NCBI RefSeq assembly: GCF_900113735.1
Contig: NZ_FOQM01000054.1
Span: 1-42,186, forward strand
DNA from: Bradyrhizobium sp. Gha
GTDB taxonomy: Bacteria; Pseudomonadota; Alphaproteobacteria; Rhizobiales; Xanthobacteraceae
Length of the DNA: 42,186 nucleotides
Direction: 5' to 3'
The notes beneath the pieces were generated by a model, which was given only the letters and a program-made list of their open reading frames with translations, searched no databases and was not told where the DNA came from. Both the position numbers and the translations under genes were made by a program. This document shows positions 39,856-42,186 of the stretch, piece after piece. Each line of letters begins with the position of its first letter. Within the stretch, counting starts at the first letter, position 1.

Positions 39856-41111
39856 CAGCCCCCTCCCGCCAGATCGGCATTGCCGACGGCGTTTTTGGTT
39901 TTCGCACCGCTCTTGTCGGCCACGCGCTTGTACCACGAAATGACCCAGGCCACCGCCCACATGATCAGGATTCCCGAGAGACTAATCAGCGCATGCATGG
40001 CTGGTCCGCCGGCGACCTCCGCCAAGATAAAGTGACCGGCAAAGGCCAGGAAGACGCCGAGGCAGAATATCTCCAGCGAATGCTGGCCGCACAGGATCAG
40101 CGGCCGCAACCACGGCGATCTAAGGCCGGGCCACTCCCGCGGCAGGAAGCGTACGGTGAGCGCGGCCAGCGCCAGGAAATGCGTGAAGCGCAATACGTCG
40201 AGGTCGGTCTTGTCGATCGGATACATCCACTGCTCGAGGCGCTTCGGCATGAAGTGCGAGAGTTGCGGCACGTACCAGGTCAGCGTCACGTAGAACGCCG
40301 CCACGATGTAGGCGATCGAGATCCACATCGTCACGGGGGACGCCAGAATGCGCGACATGCGTCGTGCACCTCCGAGCGCGCACCATGCTCCGAACACGAA
40401 CAGCAATTGCCAGGCGAGCGGATTGAAGGCCCAGAAGCCGTTCGGATAGGCCGAGAAGTACAGGTCGAATTCCCACGTCACCGCATAGAGCACGGCCGAG
40501 AGCGCGAGCGTGACGTCGGGCCGCCGCTTCATCGACCACAGGATCAGCGGTAGCGCCAGCATCAAGACAATGTAGAGCGGCAGCACGTCCATGTTGACGG
40601 GACGGAAGCGCAGCAGCAGCGCCTGCACGATGGTGATGTCGGGCTGCTTGAGGAAATCCATGATGCCCATCTCTTCGGTATAGAGCGGGTTCTCGAAGCT
40701 GGTCGCGACGTAGGAGATTTCGGCGAGGAAGATCGTAAACAGGAATACGTGAGCAACATAGATCTGCCAGACACGCCGCAGGATACGCGCGGTGGCGACG
40801 ACGAAACCGTTCTCCAGCATCGCGCGGCCGTAGACGAAGGCGGCAGTGTAGCCGGAGATGAAGATGAAGATCTCGGTCGCGTCGCTGAAGCCGTAGTTGC
40901 GGATCGTGAACCAGGTCAGCAGGTTCGGCGGAAGATGGTCGATGAAGATGAGCCACAGTGCGAGCCCCCGGAACAGGTCAAGCCTGAGCTCGCGCTCGCC
41001 GATGGCAGGCAGCGTGATGGCTGGCGCAGTAACGCGCGGCTTGGCCTCCGCAGGTTTGGCTCCTGCAGTTCCCGCGATCGTCGATCCCGTCACTTGATCG
41101 GCAATGGTCAT
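39855..41111 (-). CDS. OpgC-like periplasmic-glucan acyltransferase
   Basis: A 418-residue inner-membrane protein with about ten hydrophobic helices, of the OpgC family. OpgC transfers succinyl (or related) groups to osmoregulated periplasmic glucans. The N-terminal 40 residues are Ala/Pro-rich and cytosolic. The first membrane segment follows LRLDLFRGLALWLIFIDHLP, with the conserved Arg and His of acyltransferase-3-like proteins. Further typical pieces are TEIFIFISGYTAAFVYGRAM and the region DVLRFTHFLALAALTVRFL. Start at 41111 (ATG) is chosen; a TTG at 41120 nearer the GGAAGGG is an alternative. It heads a three-gene operon with two SGNH proteins. Confidence 0.9.
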   Translation of the reverse strand: MTIADQVTGSTIAGTAGAKPAEAKPRVTAPAITLPAIGERELRLDLFRGLALWLIFIDHLPPNLLTWFTIRNYGFSDATEIFIFISGYTAAFVYGRAMLENGFVVATARILRRVWQIYVAHVFLFTIFLAEISYVATSFENPLYTEEMGIMDFLKQPDITIVQALLLRFRPVNMDVLPLYIVLMLALPLILWSMKRRPDVTLALSAVLYAVTWEFDLYFSAYPNGFWAFNPLAWQLLFVFGAWCALGGARRMSRILASPVTMWISIAYIVAAFYVTLTWYVPQLSHFMPKRLEQWMYPIDKTDLDVLRFTHFLALAALTVRFLPREWPGLRSPWLRPLILCGQHSLEIFCLGVFLAFAGHFILAEVAGGPAMHALISLSGILIMWAVAWVISWYKRVADKSGAKTKNAVGNADLAGGG

Positions 41112-41290
41112 CGGGGCCAAAAACCCTTCCGCAAATCGCGACGTACGGGGAGTGTACCGGTCCTGTCGCCGCCTCGCAAAGCGGCTGGATCACATCAGGG
41201 CCTACTTCCTCGTGAATTCTGGCGGGACGATGTCGCCGGGACCGCCTGCGGCGTTTGGTTCCCGGCGGGGTTTTCGTTATGATGGCAGCC

Positions 41291-41683
41291 ATGTACCGCG
41301 CCGTGACCCGCCAGATCGAAGTGACCGTCGAGCCCAATTTCGTGCCGGGGGAGTCCTCGGCCGAGCGCTCCCGCTATTTCTGGTCCTACACCATCGTCAT
41401 CACGAACACCGGCAATGAGACGGTGCAACTGCGCACGCGGCACTGGATCATCACAGACGCCACGGGGCGCCAGCAGGAGGTCCGGGGCGAGGGGGTGATC
41501 GGCGAGCAGCCGACGCTAGCCCCCGGCGAGCGCTTCGAATACACCTCCGGCGTCCCGCTCACGACCGCCTCCGGCTTCATGACGGGCCGCTACCAGATGG
41601 TCAGCGAAAGCGGCGAACGTTTCGAGATCGACGTGCCGACGTTCTCGCTCGACAGCCCTGATCACAAGCGGGTGTTGAATTAG
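41291..41683 (+). CDS. apaG: ApaG protein
   Basis: A 130-residue protein of the ApaG/DUF525 family, a fibronectin-III-like beta-sandwich linked to Co2+/Mg2+ homeostasis in enterobacteria. Typical sequence is VTVEPNFVPGESSAERSRYF, TIVITNTGNETVQLRTRHWI, the GVIGEQPTLAPGERFEYTSG core that contains the putative pyrophosphate-binding GxGxxG, and MTGRYQMVSESGERFEIDVP. Start ATG 41291 is chosen because relatives begin MYRAVTR; the open frame extends back to 41255. It is transcribed alone, divergent from opgC. Confidence 0.93.
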   Translation: MYRAVTRQIEVTVEPNFVPGESSAERSRYFWSYTIVITNTGNETVQLRTRHWIITDATGRQQEVRGEGVIGEQPTLAPGERFEYTSGVPLTTASGFMTGRYQMVSESGERFEIDVPTFSLDSPDHKRVLN

Positions 41684-42070
41684 GGGCTGCGTCCACGTCA
41701 TGGCGAGCGAAGCGCAGCCCGGTAGCGTGGATTAGCCGAAGGCGTAATCCACCGCCGTCCGTTTCCACAGAAACAAAAAACAAAAGAGGTGGATTACGCC
41801 GAGCGGTTTGCTTCGCGCAATCCGCGGGGCTAATCCACCCTGTACCCTTCTTGTCGTTCGGCGCCAGTCCAATGATGTAGACTGGCAGCACGGGCCGATC
41901 TGCCGGGAGCAGCCTTATCCACCTGTGCCTGAGCACCTGCGTAGGAACCGCGCCCCGACGGAGCGGCCGCGGTCGAGATCCAGTAGGAGGTCATTGCGCC
42001 GAGAGCGCCAGTACAGGGATCGATCAGGATCGCGGTGGCCCGCTTCGAGAAGGAGGAGGAGATCCCTATC
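41684..42070. other. Gap between apaG and the IS110 transposase
   Basis: No gene is supported in these 387 nt. The region holds a palindromic repeat (41727-41838) and then about 230 nt of unassigned sequence that is probably the left end of the IS110 element. Confidence 0.5.
41727..41838. repeat. Nested palindromic repeat next to IS110
   Basis: The outer arms are GTGGATTAGCC (41727-41737) and GGCTAATCCAC (41828-41838). The inner arms are GGCGTAATCCACC (41741-41753) and GGTGGATTACGCC (41788-41800), both perfect. The centre is A-rich (ACAGAAACAAAAAACAAAAG). It is a rhizobial-type repeat immediately before the IS110 left-end sequence. Confidence 0.75.
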
Positions 42071-42186
42071 ATGGTCGACGGTGCACAATGGTTCGTCGGG
42101 GTCGACTGGGCGACGCAAAGCCATTGCGTTTGCCTTCTTGATGCCGAAGGAAGACAAGCGGGTCAGCGCGAGTTCGCGCATGGCGG
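42071..42186 (+). mobile_element. IS110-family transposase, N-terminal part
   Basis: An open reading frame begins at ATG 42071, 8-12 nt after GGAGGAG, and runs off the end of the window. The translation contains WFVGVDWATQSHCVCLLDAE followed by GRQAGQREFAHGG. This fits the start of IS110-family DEDD transposases, where VGVDWATQ carries the first catalytic Asp. The rest of the gene lies outside the window. IS110 elements usually lack long terminal inverted repeats, so the exact left end of the element cannot be placed. Confidence 0.85.

Overview
The window looks like a chromosomal segment of a Bradyrhizobium-type alphaproteobacterium (Hyphomicrobiales). The evidence is very high GC, a class I lysyl-tRNA synthetase, a SAM-II riboswitch in front of metZ, an OpgC-type glucan-modification locus, and several families of intergenic palindromic repeats of the kind scattered through Bradyrhizobium genomes. 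This is a judgement from gene content and style; no database was searched. The window is bounded by insertion-sequence pieces: the 3' end of an IS4-family transposase at the left edge and the first 39 codons of an IS110-family transposase at the right edge.

Layout. (1) 0.4-3.4 kb: a DNA-repair pair, a beta-CASP exonuclease and an ATP-dependent DNA ligase overlapping by 4 nt. The ligase carries an in-frame palindromic repeat insertion. (2) 3.6-9.4 kb: a small membrane protein, a MATE exporter, pyrD with a DUF952 gene, an S24-fold regulator that has lost its catalytic residues, and class I LysRS. (3) 9.6-12.1 kb: a solute-binding protein, an SCO copper chaperone with a small membrane partner, and a secreted ClpP/crotonase-like protein. 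(4) 12.4-18 kb: an FAD-binding dehydrogenase, a chemoreceptor and a PAS-PAS-XRE regulator. (5) 18.2-19.2 kb: ridA and a SnoaL-like gene, each with conspicuous inverted repeats upstream or downstream. (6) 19.2-28.1 kb: one long leftward sugar operon, lacI-xylB-xylA-ABC ATPase-permease-binding protein-aldo/keto reductase-lactonase-like amidohydrolase. (7) 28.1-35.3 kb: a GNAT/XRE-cupin pair, tRNA-Gly(CCC), an AraC/VOC pair, an SRPBCC protein, a Met/Gly-rich secreted protein, a second MATE exporter, an unrecognised 350-residue protein and a PAS-only protein with FixL-like haem-pocket residues. (8) 35.4-38 kb: dcd, divergent from metZ, which is preceded by a SAM-II aptamer and a terminator/antiterminator pair. 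(9) 38-41.7 kb: an opgC-SGNH-SGNH operon followed by apaG.

How the genes work together. The sugar operon contains import (ABC), the isomerase route (XylA, XylB) and two enzymes of an oxidative route (aldose dehydrogenase and lactonase type), under a LacI-family regulator with a good palindromic operator candidate just upstream of its own gene. The opgC operon pairs a membrane acyltransferase with an apparently active SGNH hydrolase and a paralogue in which the SGNH catalytic residues are gone. metZ is probably controlled by S-adenosylmethionine through transcription attenuation.

I found no CRISPR array, prophage or recognisable defence island. The most unusual items are the repeat-derived segment inside the DNA ligase, the active/degenerate SGNH pair with OpgC, the SAM-II attenuator, and a two-hairpin repeat that occurs twice and acts as the ridA terminator in one copy.
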